From Halegenticoccus tardaugens (lineage in GTDB: Archaea; Halobacteriota; Halobacteria; Halobacteriales; Haloferacaceae), in contig NZ_SDIC01000009.1 of the NCBI RefSeq assembly GCF_004116405.1, forward strand, positions 124,001-188,000: a stretch of 64,000 bases of DNA, read 5' to 3'. The notes beneath the pieces are model-generated. The model searched no databases, had not been told where the DNA came from, and saw only the letters and a program-made list of their open reading frames with translations. The position numbers were made by a program, and so were the translations under genes. Shown here in pieces: positions 32,991-43,110 of the stretch (positions are counted from its first letter, which is position 1; every line of letters starts with the position of its first letter).

Positions 32991-33059
32991 TCGGTCGCGT
33001 TCTTTTCGCGTGCATCCGACAACGACACGCCTTTTCCGTCGCCCCGGGTAGGCGGGGGT

Positions 33060-35246
33060 ATGGATCCGAAGCGGGAGCTTTCGAGCGTCGACCTCGCCGC
33101 CCTCGTCAGGGAGTTGGGCCGCTACGAGGGCGCGAAGGTCGACAAGGCGTACCTCTACGGCGACGATCTGTTGCGGCTGAAGCTTCGTGACTTCGACCGC
33201 GGCCGGGTCGAACTCCTGATCGAGGTCGGCGAGGTGAAGCGCGCCCACGTCGCCGAACCGGAGCACGTGCCCGACGCGCCCGGCCGTCCCCCGAACTTCG
33301 CGATGATGCTCCGAAACCGCCTGTCGGGGGCGGACTTCGCGGGCGTCGAACAGTACGAGTTCGACCGCATCCTCGTCTTCTCGTTCGAACGCGAGGACGG
33401 GGACACGGAGATCGTCGCGGAGCTGTTCGGCCGGGGGAACGTCGCCGTGCTCGACGAGAACCGCGACGTGGTGGGGAGCCTCGAAACCGTCCGCCTGAAG
33501 TCACGCACGGTCGCGCCGGGGTCGCAGTACGAGTTTCCCTCCTCTCGACTCAACCCCCTCGACGTGAGCTACGAGGCGTTCGCCGCGCGGATGGACCAGT
33601 CCGACACGGACGTCGTCCGGACGCTCGCGACGCAGGTCAACTTCGGCGGCCTGTACGCGGAGGAGGTGTGCACCCGCGCGGGCGTGGAGAAGACGCTCGA
33701 CATCGCCGACGCCGGCGACGAGGAGTACCGGAGGCTGTACGACGCGATAGAGCGCCTCAAGGAACCGCTCCGAACGGGGGAGTTCGACCCGCGGGTGTAC
33801 GAGACGGTCGACGACGGTGAGGACGGTGAGGGCGACGAAGGCGGAAGGGACGGTGACGACGGAGAGCCCAGCGACGGCGGGGACGGTCGCTCCCGGCGCG
33901 TCGTGGACGTGACGCCGTTCCCGCTGGAGGAGTACGCGGAGCTCGACAGCGTCGGCTTCGACTCGTTCAACGCCGCGCTGGACGACTACTTCTACCGGCT
34001 CGATCTCGCGGCGGACGAGGGGTCGGGCGGGGGTGGGAACGACCGACCCGACTTCGAAGAACAGATCGCAAAACAAAAGCGCATCATCGAACAGCAGGAG
34101 GGTGCGATCGAGGGGTTCGAAGAGCAGGCGCAGGCCGAGCGCGAGAAGGCTGAGCTGCTCTACGCGAACTACGAACTCGCGGACGAGATCCTCTCGACGG
34201 TCCGGGGCGTGCGAGAGGAGGGCGTCCCGTGGGACGACATCGCGGCGAAGCTCGAAGCGGGCGCGGAGCGCGGCATCCCCGCCGCTGAGGCGGTCAGGGG
34301 CGTGGACGGATCGACCGGCACGGTGACGGTCGAGATAGACGGGACGCGGATCGACCTCGACGCGTCCACGGGCGTCGAGAAGAACGCCGACCGCCTCTAC
34401 ACCGAGGCGAAGCGCATCGCCGAGAAGAAGGAGGGCGCGCTCGCGGCCATCGAGGACACGCGCGAGGAACTCGACGCGGTCGAGCGACGCCGCGAGGAGT
34501 GGGACGCGGACGACGACGAAGACGACGAAGACGAGGAGGAGGAGTCGAGGGAGATCGACTGGCTCTCCCGATCGTCCGTCCCGATCCGGCGGGACGACCA
34601 GTGGTACGAGCGGTTCCGGTGGTTCCACACGAGCGACGGCTTTCTCGTCATCGGCGGGCGCAACGCCGACCAGAACGAGGAGCTGGTGAAGAAGTACATG
34701 AGCGGCAACGACCTGTTCGTCCACACGCAGGCGCACGGCGGTCCGGTGACCATCGTGAAGGCGACCGGGCCGAGCGAGCCCGCCCGGAACGTCGACATCC
34801 CGGAGCGGAGCAGGGAGGAGGCTGCCCAGTTCGCCGTCTCCTACTCCTCGGTGTGGAAGGACGGCCGCTTCGCCGACGACGCGTACCTCGTCACGCCGGA
34901 TCAGGTGTCGAAGACGCCGGAGAGCGGCGAATATCTGGAAAAGGGCGGGTTCGCGATCCGCGGCGATCGGACGTACTACCGCGACGTCGCCGTCGGCGTC
35001 GCCGTCGGGATCGTCTGCGAACCGGAGACGCGCGTCGTCGGCGGCCCGCCCTCGGCGATCGAATCGCGGGCGGAGACGTCGATCCGACTCGAACCGGGTC
35101 GGTACGCCCAGAACGACGCCGCGAAGATGTGTTACCGCGAACTGCGAAAGCGCTTCGCCGACCAGTCGTTCGTCCGGAAGGTGGCGAGCCCCGACCTCAT
35201 CCAGGAATTCCTCCCGCCGGGCGGCAGCGAGATCGTCGAGGAGTGA
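33060..35246 (+). CDS. rqcH: RqcH / NFACT-domain ribosome-associated protein
   Basis: 728 residues. The NFACT-N domain is at 1-330 with the Rqc2/RqcH signatures RELGRYEGAKVDKAYLYG, DAPGRPPNFAMMLRNRL, VEQYEFDRI and SRLNPLDVSYEAF. An acidic coiled-coil segment (about 330-480) follows, then the NFACT-R module (about 515-620, WYERFRWFHTSDGFLVIGGRNADQN). Rqc2/RqcH binds nascent-chain-blocked large subunits and recruits tRNA for template-free tailing (established for other lineages). The acidic linkers (residues 250-285) are halophile insertions. TATA ccttttcc is about 30 bases upstream. Its neighbour pelA supports a rescue role. Confidence 0.92.
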   Translation: MDPKRELSSVDLAALVRELGRYEGAKVDKAYLYGDDLLRLKLRDFDRGRVELLIEVGEVKRAHVAEPEHVPDAPGRPPNFAMMLRNRLSGADFAGVEQYEFDRILVFSFEREDGDTEIVAELFGRGNVAVLDENRDVVGSLETVRLKSRTVAPGSQYEFPSSRLNPLDVSYEAFAARMDQSDTDVVRTLATQVNFGGLYAEEVCTRAGVEKTLDIADAGDEEYRRLYDAIERLKEPLRTGEFDPRVYETVDDGEDGEGDEGGRDGDDGEPSDGGDGRSRRVVDVTPFPLEEYAELDSVGFDSFNAALDDYFYRLDLAADEGSGGGGNDRPDFEEQIAKQKRIIEQQEGAIEGFEEQAQAEREKAELLYANYELADEILSTVRGVREEGVPWDDIAAKLEAGAERGIPAAEAVRGVDGSTGTVTVEIDGTRIDLDASTGVEKNADRLYTEAKRIAEKKEGALAAIEDTREELDAVERRREEWDADDDEDDEDEEEESREIDWLSRSSVPIRRDDQWYERFRWFHTSDGFLVIGGRNADQNEELVKKYMSGNDLFVHTQAHGGPVTIVKATGPSEPARNVDIPERSREEAAQFAVSYSSVWKDGRFADDAYLVTPDQVSKTPESGEYLEKGGFAIRGDRTYYRDVAVGVAVGIVCEPETRVVGGPPSAIESRAETSIRLEPGRYAQNDAAKMCYRELRKRFADQSFVRKVASPDLIQEFLPPGGSEIVEE

Positions 35247-35394
35247 CTCCGGAGCGATCGTCCCGAAATCGGACGGTTCGACGCCCGTCGAGACCGAATC
35301 GGTCCGAACTCCGAAGAAATCTTTAATCCCTCGGCGCACGTATCACTGCGGTGAGAACTACCCGAGTCGAAGTGACTACGTTCTCCGATCAACC

Positions 35395-36099
35395 ATGATT
35401 AGCGAATCACTCACCTACCTGCGGAACAGCGAGGACTGGGTCCGGACCGTCCTCATCGGGGGGCTCCTCACCCTCCTGTCCTTCCTCGTGATCCCGGCGT
35501 TCGCCGTCGTCGGCTACCTCCTGCGCGTCGTCCGCGCGACGATGCGCGGCGTCGACGAGGCCCCCGAGTTCGACGACTGGGGCGACCTCCTCGTCGACGG
35601 GGTGAAAGGCACCGTCATCGCGGTGATCTACGGTCTCGTGCCGGCCGTCGTCGGCGTCGCGCTGGTCGCCTTCGGCGTCATCGGGGCGTCGGCCGGCGAC
35701 TCCGGCGTCGTCAGCACCCTCGGGGGCATCGTCGCGCTCGTCGGCGCGCTGATCGCGCTCGTGTTCGGCCTGCTCGCCGCGTACGTGATCCCGGCGGCGC
35801 TCGCGAACTACGCGGAGCACGACCGCCTCAGCGCGGGCTTCGCCGTCTCCGACCTCCGCCCGGTGCTCGCGTCGGGCACCTACGCGACCGGGTGGCTGTA
35901 CGCCTTCCTCGTCGTCGTCGCCGGCGGGGCCGTCTCGGGTCTGCTGAACGCGATTCCGCTCGTCGGCTTCGTCGTCGGCGCGTTCGTGTCGTTCTACGCG
36001 GCCGTCGCGGCGTACTACATCATCGGGCGCACCTGGGCGAAGCTCCACCCCGTGGAGATGCGCGAGGGCGAGCTGACCGACGAACGACCCGCGGTCTGA
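35395..36099 (+). CDS. DUF4013 membrane protein
   Basis: 234 residues, about six hydrophobic spans. The DUF4013 signature appears in MISESLTYLRNSEDWVRTVLIGGLLT and FLVIPAFAVVGYLLRVVRATMRG...PEFDDWGDLLVDG. A second typical piece is [19 protein letters not shown]. Function unknown. It has its own TATA (ctttaatc, 35321-35328). It is the first of three paralogues in a row. Confidence 0.85.
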   Translation: MISESLTYLRNSEDWVRTVLIGGLLTLLSFLVIPAFAVVGYLLRVVRATMRGVDEAPEFDDWGDLLVDGVKGTVIAVIYGLVPAVVGVALVAFGVIGASAGDSGVVSTLGGIVALVGALIALVFGLLAAYVIPAALANYAEHDRLSAGFAVSDLRPVLASGTYATGWLYAFLVVVAGGAVSGLLNAIPLVGFVVGAFVSFYAAVAAYYIIGRTWAKLHPVEMREGELTDERPAV

Positions 36100-36294
36100 C
36101 GCGGTTCGGACTTTTTTCGGACGATTGGTATCGGACGACCTCTTTTGTCGGTGACTATTCGCGCGTCGCGCGCCGAAAAAGACGTATATATGATATTTTT
36201 GGCGGTTCGCACTTCGTGCGGTGAAACGCGTGCCCGGCGGACCCACGTCGAACTGGGGTACCGTTATGTGCCCGCGATTCATCTAGTCGACCGA

Positions 36295-37290
36295 ATGTTC
36301 AGCGACGCCCTGAACGCGCCCGCGCGGACGCCGGACGCCGTCTCGACCGTCTTTCTCGGCGGAGTGCTGGTGTTCGTTTCGACGGTCGGGCCCCTCCTGC
36401 TCCTCGTCGGCGTCGCGACGACGCCGCTCGCGTTCGCGTTCGCTCCCTTCGTCGCGGTCGCCCCGCTCGTCCTCCGCGGGTACTACGTCGGGGCCGTCCG
36501 GACCGGCATCCGGGGCGACCCCGCGACGCCCTCGTTCGTCCGCTGGGGCGACCTCGTCGCCGACGGCGGGAAGTCGCTGCTGCTCAGTCTCGGGTATCTC
36601 CTGCCGGTCGGCCTTCTCGCGGGCCTCGCCGGCGGGGTCGCCTACGCCTCCGAGTCGGGACGGCTCGACGCGCTCCCGGGCGCGGACCCCGCCGTCTCGG
36701 CTCTCATCGTGCTGACCGGCCTGCTCTGCGCCTCGTACCTCCTCTGTTACGTCTACGTCCGTCCGGCGGCGCTCTCGATCCTCGTCGCGACCGGCCGCCT
36801 GCGCGCGGCGTTCGCCCCGCGCACCGTCTTGCGGGTCGCCCGCGACGACGACTACGCCGCGGGCTGGTTCGTCGGCTCGCTCGTCCTCGTCGTCGGACTC
36901 GCGTTCGCCCTCCCGCTGGAGCTTTTCGTCGTCGGGTTTCCCCTCGCGTTCTACGTCCGCTCTGCGGCCCACGCGACGTACGGCCGGGCGGCGTCGACGG
37001 CCGTCGACCTCGATCGTCCGGCGGCCGATTCGACCGCCTCGGACTCGGACGCTTCGACGGCGGACGCCTCGACCCTCGACCCGGCGATCCCGCCGGAGGT
37101 CCCGCCGGAGATCCAGACGGGTCGAACGATCGACGCGCGACGGAGAGCGAGAGGACGACCGACCGTGCGGGGAACGCCGGACGGCGGGAGAGACCTCGAC
37201 GACGGGGGGACCCCCGCGGACGAGACGGACCCGGAGGCGGTCGCCGCCGACGGATTCGTCTGGGGCGGCGCGGAGGATCCGACCGAATGA
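36295..37290 (+). CDS. DUF4013 membrane protein with long tail
   Basis: 331 residues. The first 230 residues form the DUF4013 membrane domain, with SFVRWGDLVADGGKSLLLSLGYLLPVGLLAGLAGG. The last 95 are an acidic, low-complexity soluble tail (Asp/Ser/Pro-rich) not found in the other two paralogues. Start at ATG 36295. A TATA-like tatatatgata about 100 bases upstream implies a longer leader or a different start. Confidence 0.8.
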   Translation: MFSDALNAPARTPDAVSTVFLGGVLVFVSTVGPLLLLVGVATTPLAFAFAPFVAVAPLVLRGYYVGAVRTGIRGDPATPSFVRWGDLVADGGKSLLLSLGYLLPVGLLAGLAGGVAYASESGRLDALPGADPAVSALIVLTGLLCASYLLCYVYVRPAALSILVATGRLRAAFAPRTVLRVARDDDYAAGWFVGSLVLVVGLAFALPLELFVVGFPLAFYVRSAAHATYGRAASTAVDLDRPAADSTASDSDASTADASTLDPAIPPEVPPEIQTGRTIDARRRARGRPTVRGTPDGGRDLDDGGTPADETDPEAVAADGFVWGGAEDPTE

Positions 37291-37329
37291 GTCCGAACCG
37301 GTCGTCCCGCGACCGACGGGGGACCGTCC

Positions 37330-38001
37330 GTGTTCCGTGAGGCGCTCCGCTACCCGCTCCGCGGCGACGACGCGGTCGAGACGCTGCTCGTCGGCGGCGG
37401 ATTGCACCTCCTCGCCGCGTTTCTCCCCGTCGTCCCGCTCGTGTTCGTCGCCGGCTACCTCGTTCGCGTGCTCGCGCACGCGTCGACGGGCGGCCGGGAC
37501 GCGCTCCGGGGCGCGACGGACCCGCCGACGTTCGACGACTGGCGGCGGCTCGGGCGCGACGGGCTCGCGGCGGTCGGGATCGCCGCGGCGTACCTGCTCG
37601 TCCCGACCGTCGTGCTCCTCGTGACCGTCGGCGGCGCGGTCACGCGGGCGGGGGAAACCGGCGACCTCGGCGCTGCGGCGACGGCGGGCGTGCTCGCGGG
37701 GGGAACGGTGACGCTCTTCGTCGCGCTCGCGTTCGCCTACCTCCTGCCGGCCGCGCTCGCGAACTACGCGGTCGAACGCCGGCTTCGGGCCGCGTTCGAG
37801 CTTCGAACCATCCGAAGGGCCGCGATCGACGCGGACTACTTCGTCGCGTGGTGGGCCGGCGTCGCCGTCGCGACGGTCGCCGCGGCGGTCGCCGCGCCGC
37901 TCACGCCGGTCGTGATCGGGTTCTTCCTCGCGTTCTACGCCGAGGTGCTCGCCGCAGCCGTGTGGGGCCGAGGGGTCGCGGCGTCGACGGTCGCCTGCTG
38001 A
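37330..38001 (+). CDS. DUF4013 membrane protein
   Basis: 223 residues from a GTG, six hydrophobic spans, with [35 protein letters not shown] and [27 protein letters not shown] typical of DUF4013. It starts 39 bases after the second copy's stop and ends 80 bases before pelA. Function unknown. Confidence 0.8.
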   Translation: MFREALRYPLRGDDAVETLLVGGGLHLLAAFLPVVPLVFVAGYLVRVLAHASTGGRDALRGATDPPTFDDWRRLGRDGLAAVGIAAAYLLVPTVVLLVTVGGAVTRAGETGDLGAAATAGVLAGGTVTLFVALAFAYLLPAALANYAVERRLRAAFELRTIRRAAIDADYFVAWWAGVAVATVAAAVAAPLTPVVIGFFLAFYAEVLAAAVWGRGVAASTVAC

Positions 38002-38081
38002 TCGGGGAGTTCCGTCGCACCCGCCCGTTCACGGCGCGCGAGAAGGCAAGCGTTGTTACCCTCGCGCGCGACCCACCGAGC

Positions 38082-39149
38082 ATGCGAATCGTAAGCCGCG
38101 GTCGCGGCGAGGAGGGTCGCGAGCGCCTGACGCTCGTGCCCGAGAACGTCGACGACCTCTGGCACCTCTCCTACGTCCTCGAACCGGGGGATCTCGTCAC
38201 CGGCGACACCACCCGGCGCATCCAGCGCGCCGACGATCAGATGCGCGACACGGGCGGCCAGCGCGAGCACATCAACGCCACGATCGAGGTCGACGACGTG
38301 GAGTTCGCCCGCTTCGCCAACCGCCTGCGGGTGGGCGGCGTCATCAGGTCGGCGTCCCGCGAAGACGTGCTCAACCAGCACCACACCCTGAACGTCGAGG
38401 AACACTCCGAGATCACGATCGAAAAGTGGTTCAAGCCGGACCAGATCGACCGGATCGAGGAGGCGGAGGAGGCCGCCGAAAACCCGGACGTGGCCATCGC
38501 GACGGTCGAGGAGGGCGAGGCGTACGTCCACACGGTCGCCCAGCACGGCGTCGAGGAGTACGCCTCGTTCACGCGGCCGACGGGGAAGGGTGAGTACGCC
38601 CGTCCGCGCGACGAGCTGTTCGCCGAACTCGGGTCGGCGCTGTCGCACCTCGACGTGGCGGCGATCGTCCTCGCCGGACCGGGCTTCACCAAGCAGGACG
38701 CGAAGGACTATCTCGACGAGAACTACCCCGACGTGGCGGAGAAGGTCACGACGGTCGACACGAGCGCGAGCGGCGGCCGCGGCGTCCACGAAGTGCTGAA
38801 GCGCGGCGCGCTGGAGGAGATCCAGGCGGAGACGCGCATCGCGCAGGAGGCGACGCTGATCGACGAGCTGATGGAGCGCATCGCCGAAGGCGCGAAGGCG
38901 GCCTACGGGATCGAGGAGGTGGCCGAGGCGGCCGAGTTCGGCGCGGTCGAGACGCTGCTCGTGCTCGACGAGCGGCTGCGCGAGGAGCGACAGGGTCGCG
39001 GCGACTGGACCGTGGACGTGAACGAGGTGATCCAAACGGTCGAGCGCAAGGGCGGCGAGATAACCGTCTTCTCGGTCGAGTTCGCGCCCGGCGACCAGTT
39101 GAAGAACCTCGGCGGGATCGCCGCGCTGCTGCGCTACCGGCTCCAGTGA
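38082..39149 (+). CDS. pelA: Pelota, mRNA surveillance protein
   Basis: 355 residues. eRF1-fold ribosome-rescue factor: the N-terminal domain with the [32 protein letters not shown] core, a central domain with VHTVAQHG and a C-terminal domain with [15 protein letters not shown]. It lacks a GGQ motif, as all pelota proteins do. It recognises empty or non-cognate A sites of stalled ribosomes together with aEF1A, then splits them with ABCE1 (established). It is clustered with rqcH. A TATA-like gttgttaccc is about 30 bases upstream. Confidence 0.95.
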   Translation: MRIVSRGRGEEGRERLTLVPENVDDLWHLSYVLEPGDLVTGDTTRRIQRADDQMRDTGGQREHINATIEVDDVEFARFANRLRVGGVIRSASREDVLNQHHTLNVEEHSEITIEKWFKPDQIDRIEEAEEAAENPDVAIATVEEGEAYVHTVAQHGVEEYASFTRPTGKGEYARPRDELFAELGSALSHLDVAAIVLAGPGFTKQDAKDYLDENYPDVAEKVTTVDTSASGGRGVHEVLKRGALEEIQAETRIAQEATLIDELMERIAEGAKAAYGIEEVAEAAEFGAVETLLVLDERLREERQGRGDWTVDVNEVIQTVERKGGEITVFSVEFAPGDQLKNLGGIAALLRYRLQ

Positions 39150-39220
39150 TCGTCGTCGCGAAATATATAAAAATTCTAATTAGAGTAACCGTTTAGCGCG
39201 TCGAACCCGGATTTTCGCGC

Positions 39221-39664
39221 GTGGCTCACCGATCGAACCGAACGGTGACCGCCCGCGTCGAGCGGTGGCTGGATTACGTCTTCTTCGCCGGCATGGAGGT
39301 GTGCGTGCTCGGGATGCCCGCGCTCTTTCTCCTGCTCTTCGCGCCGAACCCCGTCGCGGTGTCGCTGTCCGCCACGGCGGCGCTCGTCGCGACGGTGCTC
39401 GCGGTGGGAACGTTCCGCGGCGGGTACGTCGGCGACGGGCGCTGGCCCGCCGCCGGCGACCTCGTGACGCTGCCGATCCGCTCCGCGTACTACAGCGGGC
39501 TCCTCGGTCTCGGCTCGTACCTCGGCGGCGCGGCGCAACTCGCCACCGGTCGGTGGTGGGTCGGCGTCGTCGTCCCGGTCGCGCTGATTCCGGCGTTGCT
39601 CGCGCCGCTGCCGCGCGTGCTCGCTGGCGTCCGACGGACGGCGAAGTGGTCGATGGGGGCGTGA
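39221..39664 (+). CDS. Membrane protein of unknown function
   Basis: 147 residues from GTG, four hydrophobic spans (about 20-45, 50-68, 80-105, 110-135) with a conserved-looking YYSGLLGLGSYLGGAAQL. Short basic N- and C-terminal tails. An AT-rich stretch (39162-39180) precedes it. No family is recognised. Confidence 0.55.
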   Translation: MAHRSNRTVTARVERWLDYVFFAGMEVCVLGMPALFLLLFAPNPVAVSLSATAALVATVLAVGTFRGGYVGDGRWPAAGDLVTLPIRSAYYSGLLGLGSYLGGAAQLATGRWWVGVVVPVALIPALLAPLPRVLAGVRRTAKWSMGA

Positions 39665-39696
39665 ACGCCCGATCCTCGATCGGAATAAGCCGGATT

Positions 39697-40695
39697 TCAC
39701 TCTCCGGTGAGCGCCTCGCTCGCCGGCGCGAGGTCGACCGTCGTCCCGAGTCCCGCGTCGAGCGCCTTCTCGTACAGCATGTGCGCGGCGGCGACGGTCT
39801 CGATGCCGGTCCCGCCGCTGTCGAACACCGTGATCTCCTCGTCGTCTGTACGGCCCTCGGCCACCCCGGCGACGATCTCCCCGAGTTCGGCGCGAACGTG
39901 GTCCTCGCCGACCGCGCCCTCCTCGACGGCGCGGATGAGCGATCCGGCGTCGCGCGTCGCCCGGGCGCGCAGGTCGAGCACGTACGTCGAGCGCGCGACG
40001 GCCGTCGCGTCGAGTTCTCGCCGCTCCGGGTGGTACTGCCCCATCGCGGTGACGTGCGCGCCGGGTTCGAGGAGGTCGCCGTCGAACACCGGCTCCGAGG
40101 CGGTCGTCGCGGTGATGACGACGTCGGCGCCCTCGATCGCGGCGGCGCTGGAGGCGACCGCGGCGACGCTCGCGTCGAGGCGCTCGTTCATCCGCCCGGC
40201 GAACCGCTCGCGGTTCTCCTTCGTGGGCGAGTACACCCACACGGTGTCGAGGTCGCGCACCGCGTCGACCGCGCGGAGCTGGCCGCGCGCCTGCGCGCCG
40301 CTGCCGATGATCGCGACCGTCTCCGCGTCATCGCGGGCGAGCGCGTCGACGCCGACCGCGCCCGCCGCGCCCGTCTTGAACGGATTCATGCTCGCGCCGT
40401 CGACGAGCGCCAGCGGCTCGCCGGAGTCGGCGTCGAAGAGCGGCGTCACGAACCAGGCGTCCCTCGCGCCGAAGCCGGCCGAGTACGTGTAGCCGCCCAT
40501 CGCCCCCGTCTCGGGGAGTATCGCGGCGTACGTGGTGAGCATCCCGCGCGGTTCGTCGCGTTCGAGCATCGTCCGCGGTTCCGCCGGTGCGCCTTCGCCT
40601 CGCTGGCGATAGCCGTCGCGGACGGCGTCGACGTACTCCGCCGGCGTGGCGAGCCCGGTCACGTCGTCGCTCGTCAAAAATACCGTCTCCGTCAT
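39697..40695 (-). CDS. Ornithine cyclodeaminase / mu-crystallin family dehydrogenase
   Basis: 332 residues. The NAD(P)-binding Rossmann motif is GSGAQARGQLRAV (about 135-147). The family's catalytic/structural pieces EPRTMLERDEPRGMLTTYAAI, GYTYSAGFGARDAWFV and GASMNPFKTGAAGAVGV are clear. Members include ornithine cyclodeaminase, archaeal alanine dehydrogenase and ketimine reductase, so the substrate is not determined. It is divergent from nothing close by; the stop lies 33 bases from the upstream membrane gene's end. Confidence 0.9.
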   Translation of the reverse strand: MTETVFLTSDDVTGLATPAEYVDAVRDGYRQRGEGAPAEPRTMLERDEPRGMLTTYAAILPETGAMGGYTYSAGFGARDAWFVTPLFDADSGEPLALVDGASMNPFKTGAAGAVGVDALARDDAETVAIIGSGAQARGQLRAVDAVRDLDTVWVYSPTKENRERFAGRMNERLDASVAAVASSAAAIEGADVVITATTASEPVFDGDLLEPGAHVTAMGQYHPERRELDATAVARSTYVLDLRARATRDAGSLIRAVEEGAVGEDHVRAELGEIVAGVAEGRTDDEEITVFDSGGTGIETVAAAHMLYEKALDAGLGTTVDLAPASEALTGE

Positions 40696-40750
40696 GGGTC
40701 AAGCGACGGCGGGAAGGACCAAAACGATGCGGGTGAAAAGGGCCGGGCGT

Positions 40751-40969
40751 TCAGTCCGCGTTGATCCGCTGCGTCTTGGGCGACGCCGCGGGCGCGGTCG
40801 GGTCGACTGGACTCCTGACGAAGAGGGCGTGCCCGATGAAGAGACCGGAAACGCCCGAGGCGACGGGCACGGCCGTCGTCAAGGGGAACCCGACGACGCT
40901 GAGGGTGAGTGTGATTCCGAGCAGCGCAAGCGGGATGAGGCCGAGCACGTAGTCATAGTATCCAGTCAT
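40751..40969 (-). CDS. Small two-span membrane protein
   Basis: 72 residues, MTGYYDYVLGLIPLALLGITL then two membrane helices (about 8-28, 32-55) and a polar C-terminus (PKTQRINAD). Very common in haloarchaea with unknown function. An AT-rich element (tattat...) is upstream on the minus strand. Confidence 0.65.
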   Translation of the reverse strand: MTGYYDYVLGLIPLALLGITLTLSVVGFPLTTAVPVASGVSGLFIGHALFVRSPVDPTAPAASPKTQRINAD

Positions 40970-41158
40970 AATACATCACATAGTATGGGGAGGACTCATA
41001 TAATTCTTTCCCATAGCCACGGGGTAATCACGTGACAAGTTCGTGCATAGTTTTCTATAACTTATGGAGATATCGTGCTAGAGAGGCGCTAACTCGGTAG
41101 TTCGCGGGCGAATCCCCCACGGCGCCAAGCGTGCGAGTCACCTTGCCCGGATCGGAGG

Positions 41159-41166
41159 CTTAAACC
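41159..41166 (+). promoter_or_regulatory. TATA-box of MFS gene
   Basis: cttaaacc lies about 27 bases before the GTG start of the MFS gene, so the transcript is likely leaderless. Confidence 0.4.
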
Positions 41167-41190
41167 TCCGGCTCCTCGGAGTGGGGCACG

Positions 41191-42510
41191 GTGAACCGGA
41201 ACGATCGCGCCATCGTCGCCCTCGTGATGCTCGCCCACGGGATGGTCCACACCTACGAGCTGGCCATCCCGATCTTCGTCACGATCTGGCTCTCGCAGTA
41301 CGAGATCATCGATCTCGGCGTGGCGCAGTTCGACGTGACGGCGGCGACCCTCAGCGTGGTCGTCACGGTCGGGTACGGCCTCTTCGGCGTCGGGGCGCTC
41401 CCCGGCGGGGTGCTCGTCGACCGCGTCGGCTCCCGCCGACTGATCGCCCTCTGTCTCCTCGGGATGTCGGCGTCGTTCCTCCTGCTCGGTCTCGCGCCGA
41501 ACCTCGTGGTGATCACGCTCGCGCTGCTCGTCTGGGGCGCGGCGGCGAGCGTCTACCACCCCGCCGGCCTGTCGCTCATCAGCAAGGGCGTCGAGGAGCG
41601 CGGCACGGGCTTCGCGTACCACGGGATGGCGGGCAACGTCGGCATCGGTCTGGGTCCGCTCCTGACGGCGATCCTGCTCCTCTTTCTCGATTGGCACGTC
41701 GTCGCCGGGGTGCTCGCCGTTCCGGCGCTCGGTGCCGCGGTGTATGCGGCGCGCGCGCGGTTCGACGAGACCGCCGCCGTCGCGGCCGACGGGGGCGAGA
41801 CGGGAACGGCGTCCGGATCGAAGGCTTCGACGGGCGTGGACACGCTCCCCGAGTTCCTCGCGGAGTCGCGGGCGCTGTTCGTCGGGAGCTTCGTCGTCGT
41901 GTTCGCGATCGTGCTGTGCTCCGGGCTGTTCTATCGCGGCGTGTTGACGTTCATGCCGGTCGTCCTGTCCGACCTCCCCGGCTTCGAACCGGTGTCGATC
42001 GCGGCCGTCCTCCCGGGCGGGGCGCTCGACGCGCTCGGCGTCGAGGCGACTGGAGGGCGGCAGATCAACCCCGAGCGGTACTTCTACTCCGGCCTGCTGA
42101 TGGTCGGCGTCGCGGGGCAGTACGTCGGCGGGAAGCTCACGGACCGAATCCCGGTCGAGCGGGGGATCACGGCCGCGTTCGCCTGCCTCGCCGTCCTCGC
42201 GCTCGCGTTCCTCCCCGTGGCGAACCTCGGCACCGCGCCCCTCTTGGCGATCGGTGCGCTCCTCGGCTTCTCCCTCTTTCTCGTCCAGCCGATGTACCAG
42301 GCGGCCGTCGCGGAGTACACGCCGTCGGGCACGCGCGGGCTGTCGTACGGGTACACCTACCTCGGCGTCTTCGGCATCGGCGCGCTCGGCGGCGTCGTCG
42401 CGGGCGCGATCCTCACGTACGCGACGCCGGCCGTCCTGTTCGCCACGCTCGCCGGCTTCGCGGCGACGGCGTCGGCGCTCGGAACGTTGTTGGCTCGGAC
42501 GCGCGCCTGA
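41191..42510 (+). CDS. MFS transporter
   Basis: 439 residues with 12 predicted spans. The loop motif GVLVDRVGSRRLIAL is present near 77, and the family's substrate-gating pieces (VYHPAGLSLISKGVEERGTGFAYHG) resemble the fosmidomycin-resistance/Fsr-type exporters. Direction and ligand are not known. GTG start supported by the TATA element. Gene ends before a DUF3054 gene on the opposite strand. Confidence 0.85.
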   Translation: MNRNDRAIVALVMLAHGMVHTYELAIPIFVTIWLSQYEIIDLGVAQFDVTAATLSVVVTVGYGLFGVGALPGGVLVDRVGSRRLIALCLLGMSASFLLLGLAPNLVVITLALLVWGAAASVYHPAGLSLISKGVEERGTGFAYHGMAGNVGIGLGPLLTAILLLFLDWHVVAGVLAVPALGAAVYAARARFDETAAVAADGGETGTASGSKASTGVDTLPEFLAESRALFVGSFVVVFAIVLCSGLFYRGVLTFMPVVLSDLPGFEPVSIAAVLPGGALDALGVEATGGRQINPERYFYSGLLMVGVAGQYVGGKLTDRIPVERGITAAFACLAVLALAFLPVANLGTAPLLAIGALLGFSLFLVQPMYQAAVAEYTPSGTRGLSYGYTYLGVFGIGALGGVVAGAILTYATPAVLFATLAGFAATASALGTLLARTRA

Positions 42511-42575
42511 TTCGACGAGCGATCGGACGGCCGAAAAACGAGACGGAACGGAACGAAACCGAACGAAACCGAGCC

Positions 42576-42995
42576 TCACCGGAAGAGGAAGATCAGGTAT
42601 CGCCACGCGGCCAGGCCGACGACGCCGGTGACGAGGGTGACCGCGACGAAGGTGAGCGCCGCGCCCCCCTCGAAGAACGGCGTCGCGCGCAGACCGACGC
42701 CGAGGATGTCCGCCGGAATCCACGACCGGACCACGAGCGGAACCGACGCCTTCGCCGACTCGCCGGCGCCGGCGGAGTACGCCCCGACGAGCGGGGCGAC
42801 GAGCACCCACGCGATGAGAAAGGGCGCGAGCACCCCGAGCAGGTACAGGGGGTTGTCGGCGACGAACTCGACGCTGCTGTGGTTGATCGTTCCGAACGTC
42901 AAAAGCCCCGAAATCACGAGCACGTCGCCCACCGCGAACGGGAGCGTCCCGCGATCCACGCGCTTTTCCAACGCTGACGCGACTGGGTTCGCCAT
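42576..42995 (-). CDS. DUF3054 membrane protein
   Basis: 139 residues, four hydrophobic spans. The DUF3054 pattern begins with VGDVLVISGLLTFGTINH and ends with RATPFFEGGAALTFVAVTLVTGVVGLAAWRYL. These are small membrane proteins found in archaea and actinobacteria; function unknown. The preceding 60 bases contain short GAACGAAACC repeats. Confidence 0.75.
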   Translation of the reverse strand: MANPVASALEKRVDRGTLPFAVGDVLVISGLLTFGTINHSSVEFVADNPLYLLGVLAPFLIAWVLVAPLVGAYSAGAGESAKASVPLVVRSWIPADILGVGLRATPFFEGGAALTFVAVTLVTGVVGLAAWRYLIFLFR

Positions 42996-43110
42996 ACCGG
43001 ACGTTTTCTCGGGGGCCTAATTACTATCCGGTTTTGCGGCGACGACGCGCCGGGTTCGACCGGCGGGAACGAAGCCTTGGGCTCTTAGGGCTCCGCCGCA
43101 TAGCGGGAGC

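Noticed and set aside
41036-41160. tRNA-like stretch upstream of the MFS gene
   Set aside because: There is no proper T-arm motif (GTTCRANYC) or acceptor pairing; only scattered similarity to a tRNA.
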